Assembly: GCF_000005505.3 (NCBI RefSeq)
Contig: NC_016133.3
Location: forward strand, 33,566,737-33,630,736
Direction: 5' to 3'
Length of the DNA: 64,000 bases
Source: Brachypodium distachyon
Lineage: Eukaryota; Streptophyta; Magnoliopsida; Poales; Poaceae
Shown here: positions 22,296 through 34,800 of the stretch, one piece after another
Layout of the letters: each line of letters opens with the position of its first letter
Position numbering within the stretch: the first letter of the stretch is position 1
Notes under the pieces: model-generated
The model's input: the letters and a program-made list of their open reading frames with translations, nothing else
Told to the model about the DNA's origin: nothing
The model's database searches: none
Made by a program: the position numbers and the translations under genes

Positions 22296-22301
22296 TATAA
22301 G
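22296..22301 (+). promoter_or_regulatory. TATA-like box of the outer element's antisense gene
   Basis: TATAAG about 265 bases upstream of the ATG at 22566, followed by a CT-rich leader-like stretch (22330-22400). This would give the antisense gene a promoter separate from the LTR. The matching gene of the inner element has a TATAAG in the equivalent place. Confidence 0.4.
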
Positions 22302-22565
22302 AACAGGAGGAGGGCGTGGGCAGAAAACCCTTTGCACTCCTCGCACTCCTCGGACCATTTGTTCTCCTCTGTCTTCCTGCTCCCTGCGCACTCCGCCGCC
22401 AATGCTAGCACCAAGCTCGCCCGCCGCCGCGGTATCTCGCCTCCAAGCTCGCCGCCGCTGGTTCGCTCTCACCCCTCTGAGCTTCTGCCGCACTCACCTG
22501 CTAGCTCGGGCCTCGCGCGAGCACCATCCTCACCAAATCTCAAACCCTAGATCTGTTCTCCAGCA

Positions 22566-23651
22566 ATGTCGTCTTCTTCCCGCAACCACGCCGTCGACCC
22601 TATTGCTCAGGCGGAGGAGAGGACCAGCTTCGAGCGTGTCGCTTGGGAGGGCTCTGACGTGACTCCGGCGGAGATCCAGTGGCTCCGCCACTCCCGGCGG
22701 ATCCCGGAGGAGGTCGAGTGCCGGGTTCCCGGCGGAGAAATCGTGCCAACTCCAGAAGCTGGTGAGCATGTTGTCTTCCTCTCGCATTTTGAACGCGGCT
22801 TCGCTCTTCCTGCCAGTGATTTCTTTAGGACTTTCTTAGGTTTCTTTGGCCTCCAGCCGCACCACCTTCCGGCAAATGCCATCCTCACTCTTTCGGCATT
22901 CGTCACCTGTTGCGAAGGCTACCTCGGCCTTTGGCCCTCCATCAACCTGTGGTCCCGGTACTTCATGTTCCGGCCACAGGTTCTCCCGGACAAGGACAAT
23001 CCCGGCGCCGCAAAGCCGATGACTCAATGCGGCGCCGCCACCATCGTTCCTCGCCGTAACTCGGCTTTCCCCAGGATTCAGGGTCTTGAGTCAAAAACAC
23101 CTCGGAGGCCGACAAGATCAACCTGTCGGGATTCGAACTCAGCCCCCTAGAGGAAAAGAGAATCTAGTCTTACGACCCAAAGGATACCCTTCCGAAGGTC
23201 GCCGAGATCCACGCCGCCATCCTGGAGCTCAAGGACCAGGGGATGACGGCCGACAATCTACTGGCCACCTTCGTATACCGGCGTCTGTGCCCGCTCCAGC
23301 GCCGGATTCACAAGATGTGTTTCTACGGTGGCCAGTTTGACCAGGATAGGGTGTCGACCATCAAGCTTTCTCACGCTGAGGTTCGGCGCCGGCTCAAGGC
23401 AATCGCCACGACGAACATGTCGGAGTGATGGACCTTAGGTATGCCGGCATACGCCCGGGATCGTCGCGCTCCTCCGGTGAGTTTTAGTTCTTACTATCTC
23501 CTGTTCATATCCGACATACAGTTATGCCGGCATTTGTCTGATGTATGCTTATCTCGACCCAAACCGACTTCTTTGTGCAGAGGTTCTCTCTTCAGCGAAG
23601 GGAAGACGGGGGTTCTCCGGACAAGCGCTTCATGGCCCCGTGCAGGTCTGC
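22566..23651 (+). pseudogene. Antisense gene of outer gypsy, 5' exons (Transposase_28-like domain)
   Basis: The first exon encodes SDVTPAEIQWLRHSRRIP, then VVFLSHFERGFALPASDFF, FLGFFGLQPHHLPANAIL and a GYLGLWPSINLWSRYF segment. These are hallmarks of the family annotated as putative gypsy-type transposon domain (Transposase_28). Near 23095 a short deletion shifts the frame. A TAG at 23165-23167 replaces a tryptophan codon, and another shift lies near 23428. A splice donor follows at 23477 (G|GTGAGT) and an acceptor at 23580 (TTTGTGCAG). The second exon is cut at 23651 by the nested element. The role of this protein is unknown; no transposase activity has been shown for the family to my knowledge. 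Confidence 0.75.
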
Positions 23652-24566
23652 TGTCGCACCAGTGGCACCCAGGGTACCACCGCTGCATGACGCGTGGGCC
23701 ACGTTGCTTGTTCCCCGGAAGGATCACACCCCGGGCAGCTCTGCACAAGCTGCCCGGAAAGTCACCAGCCCGGCAGGGCTAGCCGGACTGCGGGAGTTGC
23801 CTCGTAGGGCAGCACGAGGAATCCCGCCTTGGCGCTTCCCGGGAAAGTTACCTGCCGGGAAGGGTGTTCCCGGGCGCAGGCGCCCGTTACAGGAGCGGGA
23901 CCAAGCGGGCAGGACAACGGCGCCACGTGGTTACTCGGCGGGCTCCCTGTGCACAGAGTTCGTCAGGACGAGGAGTGAAGCACACGCCAGCATTAAATGC
24001 TCCGACCAAAAGGGGATTCCCCGTCCATTCGGCCTATAGTGACTGGCCTGGGATAACTTCTGGGCGCCTAGACCACTAGTTGCAAGGCTACTCAATCTGC
24101 ATGCAAGCCAGCGCACCGAGGAGGAGCTACCCTAGCTCTTTGCTCGCCATTTGTCACCCATGCACCGTGGCACCTGTGGTAACCCGTTCGGTATAAAAGG
24201 AGGACCCCCGCCAACGGTCAAAGGGTTCGGTTCGGTTCGGTTCGGTTCGGTTTCACTCGGATCCACGCTAGCTCTAGCCAGGAAAAGCAAATAACACTTA
24301 GCTAAAAAGGGAGAGCACCCGGGGACTCCCTCCGGCAACCTGTAAAACCATTGTTCGCTGGTTAATAGAAAAACACATAAGCAGGACGTAGGGTTTTACA
24401 CCTCAGGGTGGCCCGAACCTGGGTAAAAAGTGTTCTCGTGTTCTTTGTGCTTTCGCGCCTCGCATTGGCCTCGCCGGCGATCGCCGGAGCGATCCCCGTC
24501 GCCCCCTGCCGAACCAAAAAGGGGGGTGCCAGCGCATCCCCGGTATCTGAGCCCCATGCTACAACA
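23652..24566 (+). repeat. Inner gypsy 5' LTR, full length
   Basis: 915 bp. It contains the promoter box GGTATAAAAGG at 24190-24200, a (TTCGG)n run of about five units at 24226-24251, and the motif CCGAACCTGGGTAAA at 24413-24427. Relative to it, the 3' LTR lacks 23953-24387 and a further 16 bases near 23755. Confidence 0.9.
24190..24200 (+). promoter_or_regulatory. LTR promoter TATA box
   Basis: GGTATAAAAGG, a near-ideal plant TATA box, lies 375 bases before the LTR end, with the (TTCGG)n run about 30 bases downstream where transcription would begin. It is absent from the 3' LTR. Confidence 0.6.
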
Positions 24567-24585
24567 TCTGGCGCGCGAGGTAGGG
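24567..24585 (+). other. Inner gypsy primer-binding site
   Basis: TCTGGCGCGCGAGGTAGGG directly follows the 5' LTR. It resembles the primer-binding sites of related grass gypsy elements. The priming tRNA was not determined. Confidence 0.55.
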
Positions 24586-24676
24586 GGCTCGCGAGGAGAG
24601 CTCGCTGGTGACCGCCAGCGCCGTCGTCTACGGCAGCATCGGCCTCGTCTACCTCGACGACAGAGCCAGTTGCTAT

Positions 24677-26237
24677 GCCTCCTAAGCGGGCCGGTGATTC
24701 TCGGATCGACCCGTGTGAAGCCCCAGCGGCACACACGCGATCGCACGACGCGCAACCCGTGTCGCGGGCTCAGGAGAACCCTGAGCCCTCTCGGGCGCAG
24801 TAGTCGCCGCTGCCACCCCCGCCTCCTCGGCCGTCGGTGGACAACCGACTGAGGGGGCCAGCGGCTCCCAGCGCTGGAGCCAGTCGCGCGAGTGGCCACG
24901 ATGCCGTCCGCGCCGGCCAGCGAGTTGAATCGCGGGCCGTGGACGCGCAGCGGCAGCTGCGCCATGAGCACACCGCGTCGTGAGCGACGCCGATAGGATC
25001 GCACCCTACTCGCCCGGGTGCGCCGGGTGATAGGGCGGAGGGCAGTCGGTCGGAGAATCGACTGCCCCCAGCCAAAACGCTGGAAGAAGCCATCATTGCC
25101 GCGCGAGTCATGGTGCGGTACGAGCCGCAGCAGGGCACGCGGCGCACGAAGCATGGAGCGCGGAGTTGGATGCGCTCATCGCACTCGCCGCCCAACTGCC
25201 GCAAGGCGAGGGCGCCCCGGCTGGCTCAGGCTTCGGGCAGAACCCGGGATGCGGAGATGCGCCCCATGCCTCGGGGCAGGGAGAAAACCCTCCCCCGCGG
25301 GAAGGGCAAGGAGGCGGGGATCCTGAGAGGTCCTCGGATTTGTCACCAACCGTCACACGGGGTGACGCGCGCGGCGTCCTGAACGCCCGCCAACAGGAGG
25401 ATCTCCGCCAGCACTTGGAGCGCCGGCGCCGGTGCGAGGCAGAGCGCTAGCGCCCGGAGGAGCAGGAGGATGCCCCCATGGGCGCCGAGGACGGCTGCAC
25501 CGCGTTCACCCGCGAGCTGCGCCGGGTGACATGGCCCCGCAAGTTTCGAGCGCCGGCGCTTGGGACGTACGACGGGACTGTGAACCCGAAGGATTTCCTC
25601 CTGACGTACACGTTGGGGATGCATGCCGACGACAAGGTTAGGGCTAACTGGTTCCCGATGGTCCTCAAGGGATCAGCGAGAATGTGGCTGCTCAACCTGC
25701 CTGCCGGGTCCATAGCCACTTGGGCGGACCTGCGCGAGCAGTTCATGAGCGTGTTCCAGGGCGGCTACAAGCGCCCAGGAACCATGGCGGAGCTGCACAC
25801 CGGTTCCCCAGAAGCCGGGAGAGACGTTGCGGAGCTTCGTCAACCGGTTCTCCTGCCTCTCCTACTCCATCCCGGAGGCGGAGGCTGCCACCATCGTCAA
25901 CACCTTCGCCATCAACGTCCGTGACTCCAATATGCAGGAAAAGCTGAGCATGCATCGGATCCGGACGACGCAGGGTCTCTACACCCTGGCGCACAAGTGT
26001 GCCATTGCCGAGGAAGGGCGCTTGGCGCCTGAGCTTGCAGCTAAGGCTGCCGCGAGCCCAGCTGAGGGCTCGTAGAAGAAGGGCTCCCAGAAGCGCAATG
26101 GGAAGCAAGTCCTCACCGCAGAGTCGGGGGCGACCGCGAGGCCTGCGAAAAAGGCCTCGCCCGGTGGCGGGTCTGGCGGAAAGCCGGGCGACGCACCCCG
26201 TTGCCCCATCCACGCCACGCCACCGATCATCAAGAAC
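24677..26237 (+). pseudogene. Inner gypsy gag
   Basis: A possible start at 24677 (MPPKRAGDSR) is followed by decayed low-complexity gag. The capsid-like part is clear from 25478 (FRAPALGTYDGTVNPKDFLL, then a MWLLNLP segment and FMSVFQGGYKRPGT). After a frameshift near 25810 it continues as FVNRFSCLSYSIPEAEAATI to a TAG at 26073. Another TAG lies at 25448. The layout is that of a Retrotrans_gag domain. The protein would package element RNA. It is not functional as it stands. Confidence 0.8.
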
Positions 26238-26966
26238 GTGACGGTGACCAAGGTGCTGGTGGACAATGGAGCAGGGCTGAATCTCATGTCCGCCAGGCTA
26301 GTGGAGAAACTTCAGCTGCCGCTGGAGCAGCTGAAGCCCACTGACCCGTTCCGGGGAGTGAACCCCGGGATCGAGCGCTCCCTGGGGCGCATAATGCTGC
26401 CGGTTACCTTCGGGTCCTGGGAAGCGTTCAGGACCGAGCACCTGGTGTTCGACGTGGCGCACACCCCATTGCTCTACGACGGGATCCTTGGTCGGCCGGC
26501 GCTGATCAAGTTCATGGCGGCGACTCATTGCGCCTGCGACGGGATGAAGATGCCGTCCACGTATGGAGTCCTCTCCATCAGGTGCGATCTCAAGGACGCA
26601 GCCTGGTGTGTTGGCGAGGTCGTCAAGGGCGCCGCTGCAGCCGATTCCGGTGACGAGGACGTCGCCGGAAGTGCAGGCTCGTTGCCGGGCGATCGTCCCG
26701 CAGCAAAGAAGGCCCGCGCTACCCCGCAAGAGCTTGCCGGGGGTGGCGCAGGCTCGAGCTCGTGCCCCGGCAAGGGCCAGAAGCTCAAGGAGGGGGCCGC
26801 CAGGATGAAGAAGCTGCCCTCCAAGCCGGCAACGAGGAGCGCACCGTCACCGTCGGTGCGAACCTCATTGCCGAATAGGAAAGCGCCCTCGTCACTTTCC
26901 TCCGGGAGAACGCCGACGTGTTCTCTTGGGAACCGTCGGACCTCCCCAAAGTCCCTAGGGAGGTGA
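26238..26966 (+). pseudogene. Inner gypsy aspartic protease and linker
   Basis: The active-site segment VLVDNGAGLNLMS carries D-N-G, where most retroviral-type proteases have D-T/S-G; the second loop GILGRPALIKFMA is typical of plant gypsy proteases. The enzyme would cut the polyprotein. The frame then runs through a Lys/Pro/Ala-rich linker and shifts near 26870 before RT. The outer element shows the same DNG variant (VLIDNGSSITIL), so N is probably normal in this lineage. Confidence 0.82.
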
Positions 26967-27843
26967 TCGAGCATCAACTCGCGGTGCGTCCAGACGCCCA
27001 GCCCGTCAAGCAGAAGATCCCCCGGCAAGCACAGAAGCGCAAAGATTTCATCAAGCAAGAAGTGGACAAGCTCAAAGCTGCGGGGGCTATCGGGGAAGTA
27101 CTGTACCGCACTTGGTTAGCTAATCCTATAGTAGTACCCAAGGGGGGGATAAACTTCGCATATGTGTGGATTTTACTAATCTTAACCGTGCGTGTCCTAA
27201 AGATCCTTTCCCTGTATCTCGCATTGACCAAATAGTAGATTCCACTGCCGGTTGTGATTTTCTGTGTTTTTTGGATGCTTTTTCAGGCTACCATCAAATT
27301 AAGATGGCAGTCGAAGACGAGGAGAAAACAACGTTCATCACCCCGGTTGGCTGCTATTGCTACACATGCATGCCTTTCGGGTTGAAGAACGCGGGCTCAA
27401 CATTCCAGCGTGCATTGCGCGAGTGTTTGGTACCCCAGCTAGGCCGAAACGTAAAAGCCTACATGGACGACATCGTCATCAAATCAAAGCGTGGGGACTC
27501 ACTGATTGATGACCCGCGGGAGACGTTTGATAACCTCCGCAGGATCAAGCTCAAGTTGAACGCTGAGAAATGCACCTTTGGTGTGGACTCGGGTCAGCTT
27601 CTGGGTTTCTTGGTTTCGCACAGGGAGATTCAAGCCAATCCAAAGAAGATAGAGGCTATCGAGAAAATGAAGGTTCCCCGCAAGGTGAAGGACGTTCATC
27701 GCCTCAACCGCTGCGTTGCCGCGCTGGGGCGCTTCATCTCGAGGCTGGGCGAACGCGCCCTGCCTTTCTTCAAGGTGATGAAGAAGAAGGGCCTGATCGA
27801 TTGGACCCCCGAGGCCGAGGTGGCGTTCCAGGATCTCAAGTAG
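26918..27843 (+). pseudogene. Inner gypsy reverse transcriptase
   Basis: Starts with FSWEPSDLPKVPREVIEHQL, has a frameshift near 27165, then reads MDFTNLNRACPKDPFPVSRI, DAFSGYHQI, TCMPFGLKNAGSTFQRAL and the catalytic AYMDDIV. The thumb segment follows, up to a premature TAG at 27841-27843 after FQDLK. The order and spacing of motifs are those of gypsy RT. All three catalytic aspartates are present, so decay is by frameshift and nonsense changes rather than loss of the active site. Confidence 0.9.
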
Positions 27844-28801
27844 TACCTGAAGTCGCCGCCCATCCTCGTCGCCCCCAAGCCGGGCGAGCCGTTGTTACTC
27901 TACCTATCGGCGACTGACCAAGTGGTCAGCTCGGTGCTGGTTGCTGAGAGGGAAGAAGACCACCCGGGGGTTGAGGTTGCGCGGCAGGGGGCTGAGCGGC
28001 CCCCGGCAACCGCCTCGGACCCGGGGATCGCCGTCGAACCAGCGGCGTCAACACCACGCAAACGGCTCGCGCAGCACCCTGTGTACTTCGTCAGCACGGT
28101 GCGGCGTGACGCCCGCACGTGGTACCCGCAAGTGCAGAAGCTTTTGTTGGGGATTCTGCTTGCATCACGCCAGCTGCGCCATTACTTCCAGGCGCACCGC
28201 ATCATCGTGAAGCCACCGGGAGGGTGGCCGAGTGGAGGATGGAGTTGTGAGAGTTCGATCTGCACTTCACCAACACCAGGAGCATCAAGAGCGCAGCAAT
28301 GGCCGATTTCGTTGTGGAGTGGACTTCGACGGGCATAGAAGAAGAGGAGCCGGAGACTAGCCTGCCCGGCAAGCTGGACGAAGGCCACTGGGTCATGTAC
28401 TTCGACGGTGCATTCAGCCTACAGGGGGCTGGCACCGGGGTCGTCATTGAGTCACCCACGGGCGATCAGCTGAAGTTCGCTATTCAGCTAGACTTCCCCA
28501 ACTCTACCAAAAACACGGCCAGTATGAAGGCTTGCTCGCCAGGTAGCGGACGGTGGTCGCTCTTGATATCAAGCGCCTGGTTGTTCGCGGGGATTCCCAA
28601 CTCATGATCAACCTGGTTAACAAGGACTACGACTGCCCACAGATGGCGGCGTACGTGGATGAGGTCCGCAAGCTGGAACGCAAGTTCAAGGGCCTACGAT
28701 TCGAGCACGTCAAGCGCAAGGATAACTTCGCGCCTGGCGAGCCATCCAAGTTGGCAGCAGAGCGCCGGAAGGTTCCGGCGGGGGTGTTCTGGCACAGGTA
28801 G
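27844..28801 (+). pseudogene. Inner gypsy RT connection and RNase H
   Basis: After the TAG at 27841 the frame continues with YLKSPPILVAPKPGEPLLLY and a tether region. RNase H begins at YFDGAFSLQGAGTGVVIESP (28393 on), frame-shifts near 28550 and continues with VVRGDSQLMINLVNKDY and KRKDNFAPGEPSKLA to a TAG at 28799. Catalytic residues D (YFDGA) and D (RGDSQ) are visible; the E-containing helix is damaged by the shift. A long inserted segment lies between RT and RNase H. Confidence 0.82.
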
Positions 28802-28906
28802 AGTGCGCCTTCGGTTGCCCACAAGCCGGCTGCCGGGGAAGCCCCTCCGACAACCGAGGGAAACCCTGCAACAGCGGAGGTCCATGCCACTAATGCGACG
28901 TCATGC

Positions 28907-30158
28907 ATGAGCAGGGAAACCCTGCCTTGGGCGGAGGATATCGCCCGCTATCTGAAGAGGGAGGCCCTCCCGGAGGATGACGTTGACGCGGAGCGTATAG
29001 CCCGGCAAGCCAAGATGTACGCCCTGGCGGACGGGAACCTCTACCGGAGACGTGCGAATGGAGTGAAGCTCCTCTGCGTGCCCCAAGACGAAGGGCACGC
29101 GCTTCTAGAAAAGATACATCGAGGCGCATGCTCACACCATGTGGCCTCCCGGGCTCTGGTCGGCAAGGCGTTCCGGCACGGCTTCTACTGGCCTACGGCG
29201 TTGGCTGATGCCGAGCAGCTGGTCAGGACGTGCGAGGTGTGTCAATTCCACGCGAAGATGAGCAACCAGCCGACGCAGGCCCTGCAAGTGATCCCATCTT
29301 CCGTTCGCGGTCTGGGGGCTGGACATCGTCGGCAAGGTGCCAAGGGCGGTTGGCGGCTACGAGTACTTGCTAGTGGCCATCGACAAGTTCTCCAAGTGGG
29401 TGGAAGTGGAGCCAGTGCGGAAGGTGACCGCTCAGGCCGCCATCAAGTTCTTCAAAGGCATCGTGTGCCGGTTTGGTGTGCCTAACGGCATCATTACCGA
29501 CAACGGCACACAGTTCACGAGTGTCGTGTTCCAAGCCTACTGCGAGGACATGGGCACCAAGATCCACTTTGCTTCGGTTGCTCACCCGAGGAGCAACGGA
29601 CAGGCGGAGCGAGCCAACGCCGAGGTGCTGCGGGGGCTCAAGACAAGAACCTTTGACAAGCTCAAAGGCCACGGGAAGCACTGGGTCGAAGAACTCCAGC
29701 CCGTGCTGTGGTTGATCCGGACCACACCTCGCCGAGCAATGGGTGAAACTCCTTTCGCTCTTGTATATGGGGCAGAAGCGGTGCTGCCCCTCGAGCTCAA
29801 GCATGGATCCCCTCGAGTACGCGCGTACGACAACCATAGCCAACACGAGCAGAGGGCTGACAATCTAAGCTTCGTCGAAGAACTTCGACACCGGGCTGCT
29901 GTGCGGGCTGCACGCAACCAGCAGGGACTCTGCCGTTACCATGACAGGCGGGTCCGTCCCCGGGAGCTCGAGATCGGAGGCCTTGTCCTGCGCCGGATAC
30001 AAGGCAGGAAGGCCGGGAACAAGTTGACTCCAAAACGGGAGGGGCCCTTCCGGGTAGTGCAGGTAACCAGGCCAGGGGCTATCCGGCTGGAAACCGAACA
30101 AGGCTTGCCGGTGCAAAATAGTTGGAATCTTGAGCACTTGCGTAAGTTCTACCCGTGA
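28907..30158 (+). pseudogene. Inner gypsy integrase
   Basis: The N-terminal zinc motif (HRGACSHH ... CEVCQFH) is in the first frame to about 29330; a frameshift follows just after VIPSS. The core then reads YEYLLVAIDKFSKWVEVEPV, GIITDNGTQFTS and HPRSNGQAERANAE. The second D and the E are present, while the first D region is disrupted by the shift. The C-terminal domain ends WNLEHLRKFYP with a natural TGA at 30156-30158. No chromodomain is present, as expected for the Tat/Athila side of gypsy elements. Confidence 0.88.
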
Positions 30159-31828
30159 AGCAGCGGAGCCCGACCCACAGGTGATGGTCCGGCAGCATGC
30201 CTCTCGAGCTAGTGTAGCCGGGCAACCCCCGATTGTAAACCAGTAGCTTTTATGAATAAAGATAAGTACTTTTCTCTGAATTTCAAGCTGCCTCGATTGT
30301 TTGCATGGTTTTCCTCCTTCTGTCTCTTGCTTTAGGTGCACAGAAGTCTCTTTCCATTCTTGGTTGTGAGCAGGAGGCTGCCGGAGCCTGGAAAACGATT
30401 ACTCCGGCAAGGGGCCATGCCGTTGCCGGGTTCCCCGCAACATGCATCACGCAGGAGCTGTGTCCTGGAATAGAAAGGTGCTCACACCCAAGTTTGATAT
30501 TGACCCTTCTGTGCCTGGGGCCTGGGAGGCAGGAGGGTTACCTGTGCTTTATCCTTGTTGCGAGTCTTTTTTCGTGTGTTTCGAATTTTTTTGCAGCATC
30601 TTGGGCTCGGTAAGAATCTAACATGCAGAGCAGGGACAGAGTTGAGCGCACTGTAATGCTCGTGGGTCGCTCACCGGCTGTGTCATTTAGCGGTGCCCGA
30701 TTGTGCGTAGAAACCGCACTTCGAGGTTCTCACCGCACTCCGAGGGTCCTGCAGCAGGGGGGAGCCGCCACGTGTGCTGCAGCGACTTGGCGCGCGCGGT
30801 GGCAAGGCCCTTACCGCACTGCAAGGAGTGTGACACCACGGGTGCCACGGTGACTAGGCGCGCGTGGTGGCAAGATTCTTCACCACGCCAATAAAAGGGC
30901 GCGGCGGCCATGGAGCAGCTCAGAGCGAAGCCAGGATGGTGGTGCATGCCATCAGCGCTCAGTGCCGATGGGTGCACTGCCATCGCGTCCTTGTCGCACC
31001 CCTCCACCAGGCAATTCCGAGGCGAGGGTTGCTGCGGAGACGCTGTGGTGGCACCGCCACCGGTGCTTGGCTCCGGCGGCGGCCCCGCCACAGCGTTCCT
31101 GCCGCACCCCTCCAGAGGGTGTCTCCAGGGCGAGGGTTGCCGCGGAGATGCTGTGGTGGCGCCGCCACAGCGTTCCTGCCGCATCCCTCAAGCAGGCGGG
31201 TCCAAGGCGAGGGCTGCTGCGGCGGCGCTCTGGAGGTGCATGCCCTTCGTGCCTAGCGCCAAAGGGTGCACTGCCATTGCGCCCTTGCCGCACCCCTCCG
31301 GCAGGCATTCCGAGCGCAAAAACGAACAGCTAAGTGCATGATATTGGGTGCTGAACTTTCTAACAATTAACATTGGCTCGCTGGCGTGGCTCGAGCCCTC
31401 TGTGTGGCTGGGGTGTTAGAAGGACGTTTGCGGGGAGAGTGTGCTCCTCGTGCGGCTTGCGGGTCCGCCCCGTGAGCGCATGCTTGGGAGTAGCTATTCC
31501 GCGAGCGGAGTGGCTCGCCGTTGCCGCTTGATCCCAGGTCGGCACTGCGGGTCCGTCCCGGGTCCCTGGTCCGGTTAAGTGTGTGGCATGCGAGTCCCCG
31601 GCAACACAAGGCATAACACACGAAGGCTGGGAGATCCACCCCGCTGGTCAATCCCGGGAACAAGAGACAAGCACTAAGTAGAACCAAAAAACGAAATTCA
31701 TAAAAGCAGGAAACAATTACATGAACTAACAGAACATTAATTGTTTAAATAGTGCCAAGCGCGACACTTGCAAGAATTAAAGACAAAAACACGAAGATAA
31801 AACGAGGACCGGCAGGGGGCTGCGGCGA
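30159..31828. other. Inner gypsy spacer between integrase and antisense gene
   Basis: Non-coding on both strands apart from composition-driven frames. It includes the tandem repeat at 30950-31330. Confidence 0.5.
30950..31330. repeat. Degenerate tandem repeat inside inner gypsy
   Basis: About four GC-rich copies of a unit of 80-110 bases recur, each with CCGCACCCCTCC (or a variant), GGCGAGGGTTGC and often GCGGAGATGCTGTGGTGGC. Overlapping open frames on both strands result from the repeat. Similar arrays are known between pol and the 3' LTR of Tat-lineage elements. Confidence 0.65.
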
Positions 31829-34800
31829 CTAGTTGCCGGCGTCTTCGGCTGGGGACTCTGGCGCCGGCTCGGGCTCCGGCTTCCTCTGCATCCGGTCCAC
31901 CACCTCTTCGACGAACCTGCTCACTGCCTGGCAGTGGGTGGAGCCAACCTCGCTTCGGACCAAGCGTCCAGCAGCGTCTCGAGGGGGAAATCCGGGTGGC
32001 GGAGATGCACCAAGGGGAGGATCGACCCAGCGATATCCCTGGCGCACGTGGCGTTCTCCTGGTCGCAGAACTTGGAGATCCACATGTCGAGCGCCCCGAG
32101 CTTCCCCACCATGTCGGAGAAGAATGGGATCAGCGTGCTGACGTCCGTGCCGTCCACCTGCGCGGCCTACAGCTCGAATCGCGGTAGCAGGTCGCGCACT
32201 GCCTTGGCGATCTCGAGCAGCTTCAGGGTCTCCGTGCAGCGCTGCTCCACCAGCGTGGCATGGTTGCTGCGTGCCAGCGCCACAGCGTCCTTGGACTTGC
32301 GGAGAAGGTCCGCCTACCGCGCAATCTCCTTGGCCTTGGCCACGTTGTCCTCGCCTGCCTTGACGAGCTCCTCTCGGGCAGCGGCCAACTCAGACTCGAG
32401 CTGGGCGCTCTTCTCCTTAGCAGAGTTGAGCTCCTTCTCCCGCCGTACCGACGCCACTGCCGTGTCCTCCGCAGCCTTAGCCTGCTCCTCCAGCTTGGTG
32501 CGCGGCCCCTGGAGTTGGGAGAGGTAGCTGCAGACCAGCTCGCTCTTCTCGTTGAAATGAGCCTGAGCCTTAGCAAGCACCTCCTCGTGCTCTTTTCTGG
32601 CCTTCGCTTGCACAGCGGCCAGCAAGACTAGAGCTTGCCGGTGCTCGGCACGCTGGGCCTCCAGCAGCCGGTGGAGCTCCGCTTCTGAGACGACCGGCGC
32701 TGCGGATTCGTCCCTGGCCTGCCGGGCCAGGCGCGCCTCCTTCCGCGGTCGGGAGAGCTCCTGCTGCTTCCTCTCAACGGCTTGCCGCACCTCGCCAAGC
32801 TGGCCCTTCGCGAGCTCGTGGCGCTCCCTCACCTGATTGAAGGAGGTGACAAACGTCAGCTGCTGCTCCTTGATCGCGTCAAGGAACTGGTGCCCCTGGT
32901 CGTAGATGCTTGGGTCCCAGGTGATTGGGTCCCAAGTCGGCCCGGCAAGGATGCCGAAGTCTGGGCCAAAGGCAGCAGCAGACGACGATGAGGCCCCCGC
33001 CACCACTGTTTGGCCGGGAGGGGCGTTGTCCACATGTGGCGGAGCCTCCTGCTGCTCCCCTGCCGCAGCCTCCTCCACGCCAGCGCCCATGGTTTGCGGG
33101 GGAGGTGGGGTTGCCGTTCCCCCGGCAGGAGGCGCCTCCTGCGGGGTGACCGCGGGATCCGCGGCTCCGGCCTGCACGGCCCGGGACGTGCCGCCGAGCC
33201 TCGCCCCAGTAGCGATAGCGGGCGCCGCCACCGTCGTGTCCGCCGCGGAGGAGCTGGGCGCAGGCGCCTCTTCCGGCTCCTCCCTCGTCTCTGCGTCCTC
33301 AGTGTCGGAGCCAAGGTCGACCACCACGTTGCTCGCTCCCGTTGTGAGCACGGTCGGGACTGCGACAAAGAGTGAAATTAGAACCTAGAAATAAGATGGA
33401 TTGCCCAGTGATGAATGCAAGGAAGCTCCGAATGAGTACCTTTCGGGGTCACCGAGCTTGCGGGAGGAGCTTCCTCCTCTTCCGTCCCGGCCGCTGTTGC
33501 CGGGCCACCTGCCGCGGGCAGGACTTCGCCTGCGAGTCAAGAAGGCAGCACGGTTGCAGGTCAGCAGGCGGGATTAACATGTGCAATAAATCAAGGAGGG
33601 GGTCAGTACCTATTGCCGGCTCATCCCCTACTGAGATTGGGTCGGCGGCGGGCGCAGTGGCGGCGTCCCCGGCCCCGTCGTCGGTCGGGTCGGTGCCGGT
33701 GCCGGCCCGAATGCGCGTCCTCTTGCTCGGCGCGGCGAGCGGTGAATCGGCTCTCCCCCTCTTGCCAGCTCCCGACGGGGTGCCGTCCTTCGAGGGGTTG
33801 AGCTTGAACTTGAAGCCCCGGAAGAGCCCCCGTTTAGGTGGGGCCTTGGGCGCCGGGGGGTTGCCGCGCCCCCGGTCGTCGGGGAAGTCGCCGCGGCGCT
33901 GGCGGCCGACGCCGCCGCGGGCGCCCTTGATCTTCGCACGATCAGGGGCGTGTCGTCTTCGTCCACTACCTCCTCCGCCGCGAGAAGGGACGCTTGGACC
34001 CCGGCAACCTGGCCCGCCTCGTCGCCGGAGGACTCTAGGTCGGGCCAGCTGAACCCCAACTCTTGCCCACTCTCCATGAGCGCCCGCTTCCCACGGGTTG
34101 CGGGTGGAGGGGGATGCGAGGCCCGGGCAGGGGAATCGGACATCAGCCCCCACTCGTCGCAGGGCGAGTAGGAGCTGATGATCTTGTGCAGCCCTAAGTC
34201 GCCGGCATGGAGGGAGGGAGCCCCTGGCGGCAGTTCCGCGACGGGGGCGTCCTCGCCGGTGATCCCCTTCACCCACGCCTGGATGGCCTCCGGGGCCACG
34301 TCCCCGTGCAGGAGGCGGGTGGCGTCCTCGGACCCCAAGTACATCCACGTGGGGCGGGAACGCAGCTGCAGCGGCGCTATACGCCGGCCGATGTAGGTGC
34401 ACCCCACGTCGAGGTCGGTGAGCCCCGCTAGCCGCAGAGCCTTCATCCGCTCGACGATGGGGAGGAGTTCGGCGTCACCGCTGTAGCGGTTCCGCCAGGT
34501 GTCGTTGGGCACCGGCAGCTCGGTGGGCGTGAAGATGAACTCCTCCGGCTCCTCAACTCGGACCCAGCAGCAGTTCGCGCGCCACTCCTTCTCGATCTTC
34601 TTCTCCGACCGGACGATGAACTCCGATTTCATCCGGTCGCGGGCGCGGAACACCACCCTCGAGGACATCGCTCCCGCCTGCTAGACGCGCGGGTAGAACT
34701 AGTGCCGGAATGATGCCACCGACGGCATCACTTCGACAAATCCTTCACAGAGGAAATGGAAGACAGCGAGGAGAAAGAGGGAGGTGGGGTGGAGCTGCGC

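Noticed and set aside
30864..31341. Overlapping frames of 118-143 codons in the inner gypsy spacer
   Set aside because: They are products of a GC-rich tandem repeat and occur in nearly every frame.
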